Notes under the pieces: generated by a model
What the model saw: only the letters and a program-made list of their open reading frames with translations
What the model was told of the DNA's origin: nothing
The model's database searches: none
Program-made: the position numbers and the translations under genes
In this document: in pieces, positions 38,649 to 47,228 of the stretch
Position numbering within the stretch: the first letter of the stretch is position 1
Layout of the letters: the number at the start of each line of letters is the position of its first letter
Assembly (NCBI RefSeq): GCF_026262505.1
Contig: NC_067207.1
Location: forward strand, 33,820,082 to 33,884,081
Length of the DNA: 64,000 bases
DNA from: Trichomonas vaginalis G3
Taxonomy: Eukaryota; Parabasalia; Trichomonadida; Trichomonadidae
Direction: 5' to 3'

Positions 38649-38961
38649 GTTGTTCTTGAACTGACTTCTCTCCGTCAAATATTGACAGTACGCCAGTTTT
38701 GACATAATATTGTAAGATAAACTTACCTTTAGAAATATCTGTAAGTTTTGTTGTTATATTTTTGTCTGCTTCAAGAACTTTCACCATTTCAGTTATACCA
38801 ACTTTCTTTGCTTTATGAAATATTTTAGGTTCAGCAAAGACTGCTATTCTATAACATTTTCCATTGTTTGTATAAAGAACTATTCTGTCAATGTATTTGT
38901 ATTGTTTGTGTGTGTAAACTTTGTTCTGCTTCAATTCGAAGAGATACTCGAATACGTCCAT
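38542..38961 (-). CDS. Unknown protein, 139 residues
   Basis: Starts MDVFEYLFELKQNKVYTHKQ. Alpha/beta with basic centre (AEPKIFHKAKKVGITEMVKV). Its 3' end overlaps the capsid gene on the opposite strand by about 107 bases. It starts after TTTTACTTAGAATAAAAAGATG and diverges from 38980 with 18 bases between. No family recognised. Confidence 0.6.
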   Translation of the reverse strand: MDVFEYLFELKQNKVYTHKQYKYIDRIVLYTNNGKCYRIAVFAEPKIFHKAKKVGITEMVKVLEADKNITTKLTDISKGKFILQYYVKTGVLSIFDGEKSVQEQLTDLLPKSARWKLSLCQSEEPQQVSSNESSKEHLP

Positions 38962-38979
38962 CTTTTTATTCTAAGTAAA

Positions 38980-39561
38980 ATGTCATTTCCGAAAAATAGA
39001 AGCGTAAGTGTTTCAAAAGGTTTAATGGCGGTGGCAGATGTGAAGTTAAATTCACCAACTCAAACAAACAGTCAAAGTGTTGTTGTCAATGTCAAAGACA
39101 GAGATGTTGAAGTGGGGAAACCATACGAAGACGAAGATGGTATAACAATTGTTCCTGTAAAAGAACAACCAACATATCCTGAAGTTAGCAGAGACTTAAG
39201 TTCTGTTGCAGATATTCGAAACGACTACCAACAACTGAAAGACAAACTTCAAACTCAGGAGAAGATTTGTCAAGCTTTAAGTATAATGTTAAACTTGGTC
39301 GAACACAACCCTGTAAAAGTGAACTCATATGTCATTGCACCTCATGAAGTTTTGAAAGAACTATTGAAACTTTTGACAGAGGCAGACGATATAAACATCA
39401 AAGAAATAGAACCCGACATTAGTTGCTGTGGTGTTTCATATAATGTCATTGACAAGATATACGTTATGAAAGGAGGTGAAACGTTGAACTTAAAGTATAG
39501 TTTCCCAGACGTCATAAAAATATTTGACGACCACAACATTTCATTAAAATTTATTTGCTAA
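38980..39561 (+). CDS. Unknown protein, 193 residues
   Basis: Start set at MSFPKNRSVSVSKGLMAVAD, after CTAAGTAAAATG; an earlier in-frame Met at 38815 lies inside the divergent gene and is rejected. Disordered first third, coiled-coil centre (RNDYQQLKDKLQTQEKICQA) and globular end. Probably a virion assembly or minor structural protein from its position between the two capsid genes. Confidence 0.62.
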   Translation: MSFPKNRSVSVSKGLMAVADVKLNSPTQTNSQSVVVNVKDRDVEVGKPYEDEDGITIVPVKEQPTYPEVSRDLSSVADIRNDYQQLKDKLQTQEKICQALSIMLNLVEHNPVKVNSYVIAPHEVLKELLKLLTEADDINIKEIEPDISCCGVSYNVIDKIYVMKGGETLNLKYSFPDVIKIFDDHNISLKFIC

Positions 39562-39567
39562 GTAAAA

Positions 39568-39798
39568 ATGTCAAAACTTCTTGAAAGATGTTTGAAGAAA
39601 AATAATATAGACTTTATTTCATGTAAAGGACTTTACACACTTTTGAACGATATGAAAGACCCTGTTTTGTTTGTTCGTGTAGACAAAGGAAAGTTCTATG
39701 TCTTTACAAAATATTTGAACTTCTTAGACAGAGAACTTCAAGAAACGCCATGTGAAAGTTTAGATGAAGTTCTTCTCCACTTTCAGAAAAACTTTTAA
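39568..39798 (+). CDS. Small protein, 76 residues
   Basis: Starts MSKLLERCLKKNNIDFISCK. Six bases after the previous stop and ten before the minor capsid gene. Similar in size, fold outline and neighbourhood to the 90-residue gene of M1 (23436-23708), hence perhaps a capsid-associated factor common to both element types. Confidence 0.6.
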   Translation: MSKLLERCLKKNNIDFISCKGLYTLLNDMKDPVLFVRVDKGKFYVFTKYLNFLDRELQETPCESLDEVLLHFQKNF

Positions 39799-39808
39799 AT
39801 ATATATAA

Positions 39809-40606
39809 ATGGCAGAAGATATAATGGTTTATACTATTACGACTAAAAACCCTGAGTCATATAATTCTATAACAACAAACTTACAAAGTCCTCAAGGACG
39901 ATATTGTAAACTAACCTTAAACACAATGACGACTAAAGCCTGTTTTGCTCTTTTGACACCAGAAGACTTTATTGTTGTGAATGGTAAAAAATACTCCTTT
40001 GAAGATACTTACTCAGATATACCACCAACAGGTTTTGTTGACTTATTTAATACTTTAAGGACGGGTGTAACATGTGCTGCAACTAGAGCAGGTTTCATTA
40101 TGTTTGGATGTCCGACTGAGTTTACTATAAACGATATGAGCTATAATACAAAACTTATTTCTGGTTTTTACTACCAACAGTTTCCTATAACAGGAAAAGG
40201 TGTCATACAAGGAATGTCTATTCCATTGACATTAAGCACACCAATCTTATATATTGTTTCAAACTTAGGTTCAAAGTGTTATTCGAATGTCGACAGAAAC
40301 TATTATGACCAAAAGATACTTATGCGTATAAACAATACTTTCTCTGCTGGTTTGCCTATTGTTCATTCGAATGCAGAATTTTCAACCTTAGTGAACTCAA
40401 ACACTTTGGCAAGTATAACGTTGACATTAGTTGACGCAAACTTTGTTCCTGTAAAACTTTTATGTCCTATGTATTTGTCAATGACGGCAGAAAGTTTCGA
40501 ATTGGAAGATGCAACTGGTGAAAGTATTGTATTACAAGAACAACTTCAACAACAAATAGCTCAAGAACAACAAATGCAACAAATGCAACAACAAAGTCAA
40601 GAATAA
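39809..40606 (+). CDS. Minor capsid (penton) protein candidate, 265 residues
   Basis: Starts MAEDIMVYTITTKNPESYNS. Beta-rich throughout and ends with SITLTLVDANFVPVKLLCPM then a strand, the pattern closing Polinton minor capsid proteins, followed by a Gln-rich tail (QQQIAQEQQMQQMQQQSQ). It would occupy the capsid vertices. It looks whole. Position downstream of the major capsid gene fits. Confidence 0.65.
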   Translation: MAEDIMVYTITTKNPESYNSITTNLQSPQGRYCKLTLNTMTTKACFALLTPEDFIVVNGKKYSFEDTYSDIPPTGFVDLFNTLRTGVTCAATRAGFIMFGCPTEFTINDMSYNTKLISGFYYQQFPITGKGVIQGMSIPLTLSTPILYIVSNLGSKCYSNVDRNYYDQKILMRINNTFSAGLPIVHSNAEFSTLVNSNTLASITLTLVDANFVPVKLLCPMYLSMTAESFELEDATGESIVLQEQLQQQIAQEQQMQQMQQQSQE

Positions 40607-40633
40607 AAAAAATATTTTTTTTATTTTATAAAA

Positions 40634-41867
40634 ATGTACAGAATAGATGTTTCAGATTTTTATGACTTCCAAGCATTCAGAAATATGTGTCCATTTAGAG
40701 ACTATAACAAAGCAGTCGAGAATTTGAAACGTTTAGTCATTTATGTCGACTCTGCCCCAGAATGTTATGTTATGAAAGAATGGGATGTAGTCTTTAACAA
40801 ACCTAAAGCAACAATAGTTTCAGAACAAGAATGTAGACAGAAACTTAAGAAAATAAAAGTCGTACAAGTTGGCATGAAGATGTTAGATGCTTGGGATATC
40901 TTATTGTCAAAGTTAGAAGATTTTTCAGTTCGAGGTATAAAGTTTATACACCTTCTCCAAACTTCTATTCTATCTTCACTGGATATAAATATGAACAAGT
41001 AGAATGGAAAGAAAATATTATAGAAGCTTGGTTAGACCATGTCAAAGAAATTATATGCAATGGAAACGAAAAGGTTTATGAGTATATCTTATGTTGGTTT
41101 GCAAACATCTTACAACATCCAAGTGCTAAAAATGAAACTGCTCTCATTATAATTGGAAAACAAGGAACTGGTAAGAACACATTCTTTACAGATATTTTGT
41201 GCAAACTGTTAGAGGGCTATTCGAACCCGAATATGACAAACTTAGAAAACATCTGTGGCAAGTTTAACTCCTCAATAGAGAATATGAAACTTATAGTTTG
41301 CAATGAACTTCAAAGTATAGATACAACAAAAGTTTTGAACTCAGATGCTTTGAAGAGTCTTATAACAGACAAAGTTGGAGTTGTTGAAAGAAAATATAAA
41401 GACCAAAGAGTTTGTGAAAATGTTGCAAACTTCATTATGGTTTCAAACAATTTGTTCCGATGAAGTTAGAAAGTTCTGACAGAAGATATGTAGTTGTCAG
41501 AACGTCAGATTCTCATATGCAAGATACAGAATATTTTGACGACTTAGCAGAAACTTTGACATCTGACTTTTACAACCACTTGTTCTCATATTTTATGACA
41601 TTAGATATTTCAAAGTTCAATCCAAGACAAATTCCACATACCGAAGAGAGACAAACATTGTTAGAAGCAAACAAGAGTGTATATGAACTGTTCATAGATG
41701 AAACTGACTTTGAGTGTTTAGATGAAAGGTCATTGTACGATTCGTATAAACAATATTGTCAAGAATATGGTTATATGACAGCGTCTAAACGAACATTCTT
41801 GGCAAATGTCAAAAGTCTTTTAGACGTACAGAATGGTGTATATACAAAGAAAAATTTTTATGAGTAA
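40634..41867 (+). pseudogene. SF3 helicase (D5/primase-helicase type), broken
   Basis: Walker A IIGKQGTGKNTFF near 41150-41190, Walker B LIVCNELQS near 41290-41320 and motif C NFIMVSNN near 41430-41455 are in SF3 order and spacing, with a D5-like C-terminal winged region afterward. SF3 helicases unwind replication forks in virophages, Polinton-like viruses and large DNA viruses. M1 shows no such gene among its parts. About two breaks. Confidence 0.8.
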
Positions 41868-41904
41868 ATTTTAAAAAAAAATATTTTTTTATCCGATAGA
41901 AAAG

Positions 41905-42323
41905 ATGGCAAAATTCATCTCAGTAAACAAGTACATGTCAGGACTTAAAGAAGAACTAGACCCATTCACATATTTGAATGTTTACTTCTACCATTTTGAA
42001 AAGTCTTCATTCAGCAAAGTTTGGAACATCGAACCAGTTAAGTTTGCTATTGTGACTAAAAATGGTGCGAAATTTGAAGACTTAGACATAGAAGGTTTGT
42101 TAGCAGTCAAAGAAAGTTTTGACAGAAGGTTTTCAAACCTTAAAGAAGGCAAAGCATACAAACTTGTTATACCTTATGAACCAAAGAAGCAGACGACTAT
42201 GAATATTATGAGTCTAAGATAGTTGAAGTTCAAGGTAAATTGGGTAAAAAGATTTTAGAGTCTAAGCCAGTGTTTGCTCCTAAAGAGGAAGAGAACATTG
42301 ACATTGACCCAGAAATGTTCTAA
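41905..42323 (+). pseudogene. Unknown protein, about 139 residues, broken
   Basis: Starts MAKFISVNKYMSGLKEELDP, compact alpha/beta, ends with an acidic stretch (EEENIDIDPEMF). The box TTTTTTTATCCGATAGAAAA precedes the start. Possibly a single-strand binding or replication accessory protein, being next to the helicase; that is inference. About one break. Confidence 0.5.
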
Positions 42324-42339
42324 AAATAAAATTTTATTT

Positions 42340-42792
42340 TTACATGTCAAATTTCTTTTTCTCTGGAACTGGTTCAGGTTCTTTCTTCTCTTCTTCTACT
42401 TTCTTTTCTTTCTTTTCTCTCTTCTTCTTTTCTGGTGGAGTTATGTCAAATTTCTCCGAACCATATTTATGTAAAAGTTCTTTGTCCTTTAATAGCTCAT
42501 CTATTCTGTTTTCTATTTCATCTTCAAGAACAGCGCATGTGTCTTCTTTGCATTCTAAGAACTTTTGTTGGACTTCATCTTTCCAATCGGCGTCATCTCT
42601 GTCAACAAGTCTGTCATTGACAAATTTTAAGACTGCTCTTTGTAATGTTTTATGGTTCTTGTCATATTCCCAGAAACAGAACTTTAGAACAAATTCACCT
42701 TTCTTGTTTACACTATGTAAGATTTTATGGTCGACAGATGTTTTGCTGTCGAAAAGCTTGTCTCGAATATAGATAGCGAAATCGCTAGACAT
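42340..42792 (-). CDS. Unknown charged protein, 150 residues
   Basis: Starts MSSDFAIYIRDKLFDSKTSV. Globular N-terminal half, C-terminal Lys/Glu-rich tail (EKKKREKKEKKVEEEKKEPE). Divergent from the ATPase gene with a 36-bp spacer. It looks whole. No family recognised. Confidence 0.62.
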   Translation of the reverse strand: MSSDFAIYIRDKLFDSKTSVDHKILHSVNKKGEFVLKFCFWEYDKNHKTLQRAVLKFVNDRLVDRDDADWKDEVQQKFLECKEDTCAVLEDEIENRIDELLKDKELLHKYGSEKFDITPPEKKKREKKEKKVEEEKKEPEPVPEKKKFDM

Positions 42793-42828
42793 TTTCTAAA
42801 AGATAAAAATTTTAATTTTTCTAAAAAT

Positions 42829-43704
42829 ATGTTAGAAAAAAAGTTTGCTGACATTGACAAGAAAATTTGAGAATGTTTTAAACAAGAACAAGAGGAAGTT
42901 AGAAAATGCTCAGATAAAGCCTATACATGACAAGTTCTTATTTGCTCAGAATGGTATAACAGGTCTAATTGCACCACCTGGGTCGGGTAAGACTTTCACT
43001 TATCTTAAAATGGCTGCACAACAACAAGAACTAGATGAGAAGAACCCATTCTATGAGTTAGTTGTTATTTGTAGTACTTCTGGTCAATTTGACCAAACCG
43101 TCAATTCGTTCAAAGATATTATAAAGAAGTCTAAGTTAGTATGTATAAAGGATACTGAGTTGTTAGATTGGATAAAGAAGTACCAAAGAAGAGTTTTGAA
43201 GTATAATGCTATAAATGAGTATATAAATTCTAAGTTTAAAGACCCAAATGAGGAAATGCAGAGAATATTAGAGAAGAAACACTTCAGAAACAAACAGAAA
43301 GAGATAGAATACATTTCGAAGAAATTGCAATCTTACGATTGGAAGACTTACCCTCATAGATGTCTTCTTATCTTAGATGACTTTGCTTCTCATCCTTTGT
43401 TAAAGAATAGAGAACAAGATATGTGTCGAATTCTTAAGAAGCTCAGACACTTTAACATCTCAGTTGTCATTTGTGTACAGACAGCAAAGAGTTTAAGTAA
43501 GGATGTTAAAAGAATACTTACTGACATATACTTTTCCCCGGATTGTCCGAAGACGATTTCATGGAACTTATGAAAGAGTCCATGGCAGGTAAGTTTGACA
43601 GACATGAACTATGGGAGAAGTACAAAGTCATACAAGACCCTCATACTTCTTTCAGAATTCATATCTACGCGAACAAAGTTCAAATTGTAAAAAGTCAAGC
43701 GTAA
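42829..43704 (+). pseudogene. Element Y A32-like packaging ATPase, broken
   Basis: Walker A GLIAPPGSGKTFTY near 42955-43000 and Walker B CLLILDDFASHP near 43365-43400, followed by the sensor-like SVVICVQTAK. Same family as 24801-25683 but clearly diverged. About two breaks. Confidence 0.78.
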
Positions 43705-43719
43705 AAATAAAGAGTTCAT

Positions 43720-44559
43720 TTACTCTGCTTGTTTGAAGTTGTCAAAATACTCTGTTATTTTTTCCTTTAACAATGACAAATCTTCTTTGAATGTAAGTAT
43801 TGTACAACCTTTAATATCATAGTGTGTTTGAGGTAACGTATCTTGAACTATTTGTTTCACATCTTCATTTGGGGTCATTGAAATCGGTAAGTTTTCGCGA
43901 TAGAACCAATTTCTGTCAGATTTGTAAATCTTAGCAAGGTCGTAAAAGCTTTTGTTGTTTCTTCTGACTAAATGCAACATAACCATATCTTTATCTTCTT
44001 CATTTTCCATCTCTTCAGTATAAATCATATACTTATAGTTCTTTTCCTTTCCTTTTGGTACCGAACGTGGTATTCTTTTCTGAATGCTTTTGTCTTTTGC
44101 TTCAAGCTTGTTTTCCATCTCTTCACGTTCTTGTCTATGAATTTCGTCAAGAAGTCTGTAAATATACCAAGCATAACGAGGCGAAGCCCACATTGCAACA
44201 GCATTTACAAGAAGTCTATGTACATAATATCCTCTCAAACCGTTTGGCAATTTTTCACGATTTTCATAGAGTTTTGGCGACTGGGGTTTTTTACCTACTC
44301 GCTGTTCTTCACTGTTTTCAGAAAAAAGTATATCTCGCTGTGCTTCGCTCAAAAGTTCTTGTGTGCTTTGGTTCCTAAACCAGTCTTTAGGAAGCTTAGT
44401 ATCTGGAGCATAACATGCTGTCAAAATACTTTGCATTTGGTACATATCGTCTTTGACCGAACGAATGAGACGGAGTTGTTTGTTAAACTGTATGTACTCG
44501 TATTCTTCATTTATAGCTTCATGGACTATAACTGTTGTTGTGTTCTCTGTTGTTGACAT
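43720..44559 (-). CDS. KilA-N/Bro-type protein in element Y, 279 residues
   Basis: N-terminal half NKQLRLIRSVKDDMYQMQSI, then the KilA-N core GYYVHRLLVNAVAMWASPRY; C-terminal half from RIPRSVPKGKEKNYKYMIYT resembles the C-terminal domain that follows Bro-type domains in iridoviruses. Start set at MSTTENTTT to match M1. Over most of its length it is about 85-90 percent identical to the M2 gene 58787-59614, although the capsid and ATPase genes of Y are very different from those of M1 and M2, so this gene and its upstream spacer have moved between elements. It looks whole. Confidence 0.83.
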   Translation of the reverse strand: MSTTENTTTVIVHEAINEEYEYIQFNKQLRLIRSVKDDMYQMQSILTACYAPDTKLPKDWFRNQSTQELLSEAQRDILFSENSEEQRVGKKPQSPKLYENREKLPNGLRGYYVHRLLVNAVAMWASPRYAWYIYRLLDEIHRQEREEMENKLEAKDKSIQKRIPRSVPKGKEKNYKYMIYTEEMENEEDKDMVMLHLVRRNNKSFYDLAKIYKSDRNWFYRENLPISMTPNEDVKQIVQDTLPQTHYDIKGCTILTFKEDLSLLKEKITEYFDNFKQAE

Positions 44560-44674
44560 ATCTGTCCTTACATACAAAATAAAAAAATAAATAAAAATAA
44601 AACTAATTTTATTTTTTCTATCTTAAGGAAATTCATGATTTTTGTGCTGAATTCAATAAAAATAATGTTTAGTC

Positions 44675-44854
44675 TTAGTAAGATGGTAGCTTCTTAAAGC
44701 AAATACCATTGCTGAGTTTTATGTACGTGAAGAGAAGTACAATGAATTCAATTACGAGTACAATTGCAATGACAACTAAGGCAACTATTTTTGTCTTTTG
44801 CCAGCAAGGGTACTTCTTCTCTTCCAATGGTTCGGCAGAACTATACTCACTCAT
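44675..44854 (-). CDS. Single-pass membrane protein, 59 residues
   Basis: Starts MSEYSSAEPLEEKKYPCWQK, then a strong hydrophobic helix (VALVVIAIVLVIEFIVLLFT) and a short basic end. Probably a small membrane protein of the element. The start is the first ATG; upstream lies a TTGACATTTCTC initiator-like box. Confidence 0.6.
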   Translation of the reverse strand: MSEYSSAEPLEEKKYPCWQKTKIVALVVIAIVLVIEFIVLLFTYIKLSNGICFKKLPSY

Positions 44855-44897
44855 GAGAAATGTCAAAACGGTTTAATAGAAAAAGTGTCATTTTTTC

Positions 44898-45092
44898 ATG
44901 TCCGAAGACTCGAAGGTGCAACACTTCCAAAATACCGACGAACTCAGAAGAGCAGCATGGCAGTATCTTCTTGACAACTTTTTTGAGTTCTCCAGGTACA
45001 CCTTGGAAAATGCTGAAGAACTCCGACACAGAGAATTTGGAGAAATTGCACTCCAATACTACCTTGACAAACAAAGGGTAAACAAAGGGTAA
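44898..45092 (+). CDS. Small helical protein, 64 residues
   Basis: Starts MSEDSKVQHFQNTDELRRAA directly after GTGTCATTTTTTCATG, a host-like initiator. Entirely helical, acidic. No family recognised. First of several small genes of a G+C-richer block. Confidence 0.6.
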   Translation: MSEDSKVQHFQNTDELRRAAWQYLLDNFFEFSRYTLENAEELRHREFGEIALQYYLDKQRVNKG

Positions 45093-45132
45093 AATAAGAC
45101 TAAAAACTTAACGTTTAAAAAGTGACATTTTT

Positions 45133-45333
45133 ATGAGCTCCGAGTCACCGAGAAAACTTGGTCAGATGTTAGCAGCTTACTTCCCCGAGGAGGATGGAAG
45201 CGTTACATACATCAGGTTCAAAAACAACGAACCTGGAATTGCGTACAAAATTCGCAATTACATGACCATGGAAGAGTACGAAAGATTTCTACAAGAGAAA
45301 CCAGCTCTAAACAACCCAGAAAAGAAAGAGTAA
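45133..45333 (+). CDS. Small protein, 66 residues
   Basis: Starts MSSESPRKLGQMLAAYFPEE after AAAGTGACATTTTTATG. Compact alpha/beta, ends Lys/Glu-rich. No family recognised. Confidence 0.58.
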   Translation: MSSESPRKLGQMLAAYFPEEDGSVTYIRFKNNEPGIAYKIRNYMTMEEYERFLQEKPALNNPEKKE

Positions 45334-45362
45334 AAAGTTTAATTCGTAATTGTTTATTTTTT

Positions 45363-45950
45363 TTACTTGTATGGGCAAGCTGCAAGAATGAAGTCGACTA
45401 TCTCAGTCTTTGTTTTGACGAGCTGGACGGCTCTTGCGAGTACGTCTGTTTTGCGGTCTCCAGCTGGTGTCTGACCTTCGTAATTGCGCATGTTCTTGAG
45501 AGCTCCAACTGTAAATGATTGTAGGATGAAGAGTCTCTCAGACTGCTTGAGGTAGTCTTCACGGTCACGAACCGAATCTGTGGTACGAGTCGAATCGGTC
45601 GATTTGAGGGAAGAGACTGAAAGCCTGTCATCTTCCATAGGGGCAGTAGCATAATCTTTGCGTAAGCGGTTCAGACCTTCTTCGAACTCTTGGTCTCTCT
45701 TCGATTTGGATTGAGATTGGAATTGCTGGGGTGGAGCTTGCTGGAACATCCAAGGGTTGGGGAAGTAAGGCATAGGCAGAGGAGGGTAGTTCGGGAAGCC
45801 TTGTGGTGGGTAGTAACCTTGAGGTGGAAATTGGTAGTAATTTGGTGGAGGGACTTGCTGGAACTGAGGTTGCTGAGGAGACTGTTGTGGTTCTGCAGCT
45901 TTCGGTTCTTCTGGTTCGGGAATGGACTGGGTTGGTGGGACGTGGGACAT
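45363..45950 (-). CDS. Pro/Gln/Tyr-rich protein with helical C-terminus, 195 residues
   Basis: Start set at MSHVPPTQSIPEPEEPKAAE; an in-frame extension upstream only translates the palindromic repeats. The N-terminal half is disordered (YYQFPPQGYYPPQGFPNYPP). The C-terminal half is Ser/Arg-rich then helical (LARAVQLVKTKTEIVDFILA). No family recognised. Divergent from 46198 across the repeat region. Confidence 0.6.
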   Translation of the reverse strand: MSHVPPTQSIPEPEEPKAAEPQQSPQQPQFQQVPPPNYYQFPPQGYYPPQGFPNYPPLPMPYFPNPWMFQQAPPQQFQSQSKSKRDQEFEEGLNRLRKDYATAPMEDDRLSVSSLKSTDSTRTTDSVRDREDYLKQSERLFILQSFTVGALKNMRNYEGQTPAGDRKTDVLARAVQLVKTKTEIVDFILAACPYK

Positions 45951-45954
45951 TCGT

Positions 45955-46197
45955 TTGTGTCCTGTCGGATGGAAAATATTTTCCTGTCGGAAGGAAAAAC
46001 CTTTCCTGTCGGAAGGAAAAATTTTTCCTGTTGTCCGGAAAAACTTTTCCTGAAGTTCGACCAAAAAGTTCTCAATTTTCGAAAATTTGAATGGTTTACG
46101 GACGGACAACTGGAAGAGTTCTTCCTGTCGGAAGGAAAAATTTTTCCCTTTGTCCGGAAAATTTTTTCCAGTTGTCGGGAAAATATTTTCCTGTCGG
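45955..46197. promoter_or_regulatory. Tandem palindromic repeats between two divergent genes
   Basis: About nine imperfect copies of a roughly 22-base palindromic unit TTTTCCTGTCGGAAGGAAAA, with variants containing TTGTCCGGAAAA. The outer ends are mirror images (CTGTCGGATGGAA at both sides). Each unit has dyad symmetry and could bind a dimer. The region fills nearly the whole spacer, so it probably acts as a shared control region. Confidence 0.7.
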
Positions 46198-46584
46198 ATG
46201 GAAGGACTCGGAATGCCAGAAGGATTTGACGAGGCAATTTACCTTATAGAGATAAATGAAGTTGTTAAGCAGTACTTGCGCAAGGTCATGAAGCCCAAGG
46301 TCAAGTTCACCACTATTTCTGGAAGGTCTACACTTCAGCTCGAGACTTCGACTGGAATTCCAATTCAAATACCAGACGGGACAGCCTACGATGGCATAAA
46401 GGACGCCAAAAGAGAAGCTCTTGTTAAGTTCCTAAACAAACGTCCTTGGATAAAAATACCAAACAAGGAGAACCCCCTACCCCATATGAAATTGGCAATT
46501 CAGTCTCTCCTTCACTACTCTGGTCAGCCGTTCTACATAACCTGTGAAGGCGACATCCAACCAGTTCTAAACCTTAACGTTTAG
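46198..46584 (+). CDS. Unknown protein, 128 residues
   Basis: Starts MEGLGMPEGFDEAIYLIEIN; the ATG is the last three bases of the repeat region, and the Met at 46213 is an alternative. Alpha/beta with a basic segment (YLRKVMKPKVKFTTISGRST). No family recognised. Confidence 0.6.
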   Translation: MEGLGMPEGFDEAIYLIEINEVVKQYLRKVMKPKVKFTTISGRSTLQLETSTGIPIQIPDGTAYDGIKDAKREALVKFLNKRPWIKIPNKENPLPHMKLAIQSLLHYSGQPFYITCEGDIQPVLNLNV

Positions 46585-46611
46585 AGTAAAAACATTTTTT
46601 TCATTTTTTGA

Positions 46612-47196
46612 ATGAAGCAAGTTAAATTCGTCCCACACCAATCTCAATGGACCGATGAAGAGTTTCAAGCCATAGTTGAAGACGTTGAGAACGACATAGA
46701 CGGCGAACTTGAAGGAGCTCAAATCACAATTGCAACCAAAATTGCAGAGGTCAAGGAACAGATAGCTCCACTTAAAGCTACCAAAGCTACTCTTGACCTC
46801 ATGGATAGTTACCGTTTAGATGTCAAGAGTGGAATAAGACAATTAAAATTAAAACTTCTAAAATACGAAGCTATACTCCAAAAGTTAGCAGAGATGAGAA
46901 CACTTTACCAGAGCTACTTACATGTAAGGGACTTACCTTCAAGCAGTCCGACCAAAGATGAATTTTCTGACATTGTCCCAATTTTGTCCGAAAGTCAGCT
47001 CAGATGTTTTGAACTGCTCCCAATATATCCAGAATATGAAAATTTGCCTGAACTCTTTCGGTTCCTCAAAAAACGTTTTTTGGTTCTCATGTTCGAAACT
47101 TTTATCGGAAGAGACAACAAACGTTCAGAAGAAGAGCAAGATATTATTTTAAACTTGTTGTATGACTTAACTGTCATAACCAGCTTTTTGAAGTAA
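46612..47196 (+). CDS. Coiled-coil protein, 194 residues
   Basis: Starts MKQVKFVPHQSQWTDEEFQA after CATTTTTTTCATTTTTTGAATG. Long helical centre (EIAPLKATKATLDLMD-like), ends in an aromatic helical region. No family recognised. Confidence 0.6.
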   Translation: MKQVKFVPHQSQWTDEEFQAIVEDVENDIDGELEGAQITIATKIAEVKEQIAPLKATKATLDLMDSYRLDVKSGIRQLKLKLLKYEAILQKLAEMRTLYQSYLHVRDLPSSSPTKDEFSDIVPILSESQLRCFELLPIYPEYENLPELFRFLKKRFLVLMFETFIGRDNKRSEEEQDIILNLLYDLTVITSFLK

Positions 47197-47228
47197 AACC
47201 GTCATTCTCAAACCACTTCATTTTTTCG

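Noticed and set aside
45363-46584. Upstream extensions of the two divergent genes through the palindromic region
   Set aside because: Both extensions translate the same repeats (for example SFRQEN / SDRK words) in opposite directions; the start codons at 45950 and 46198 avoid this.
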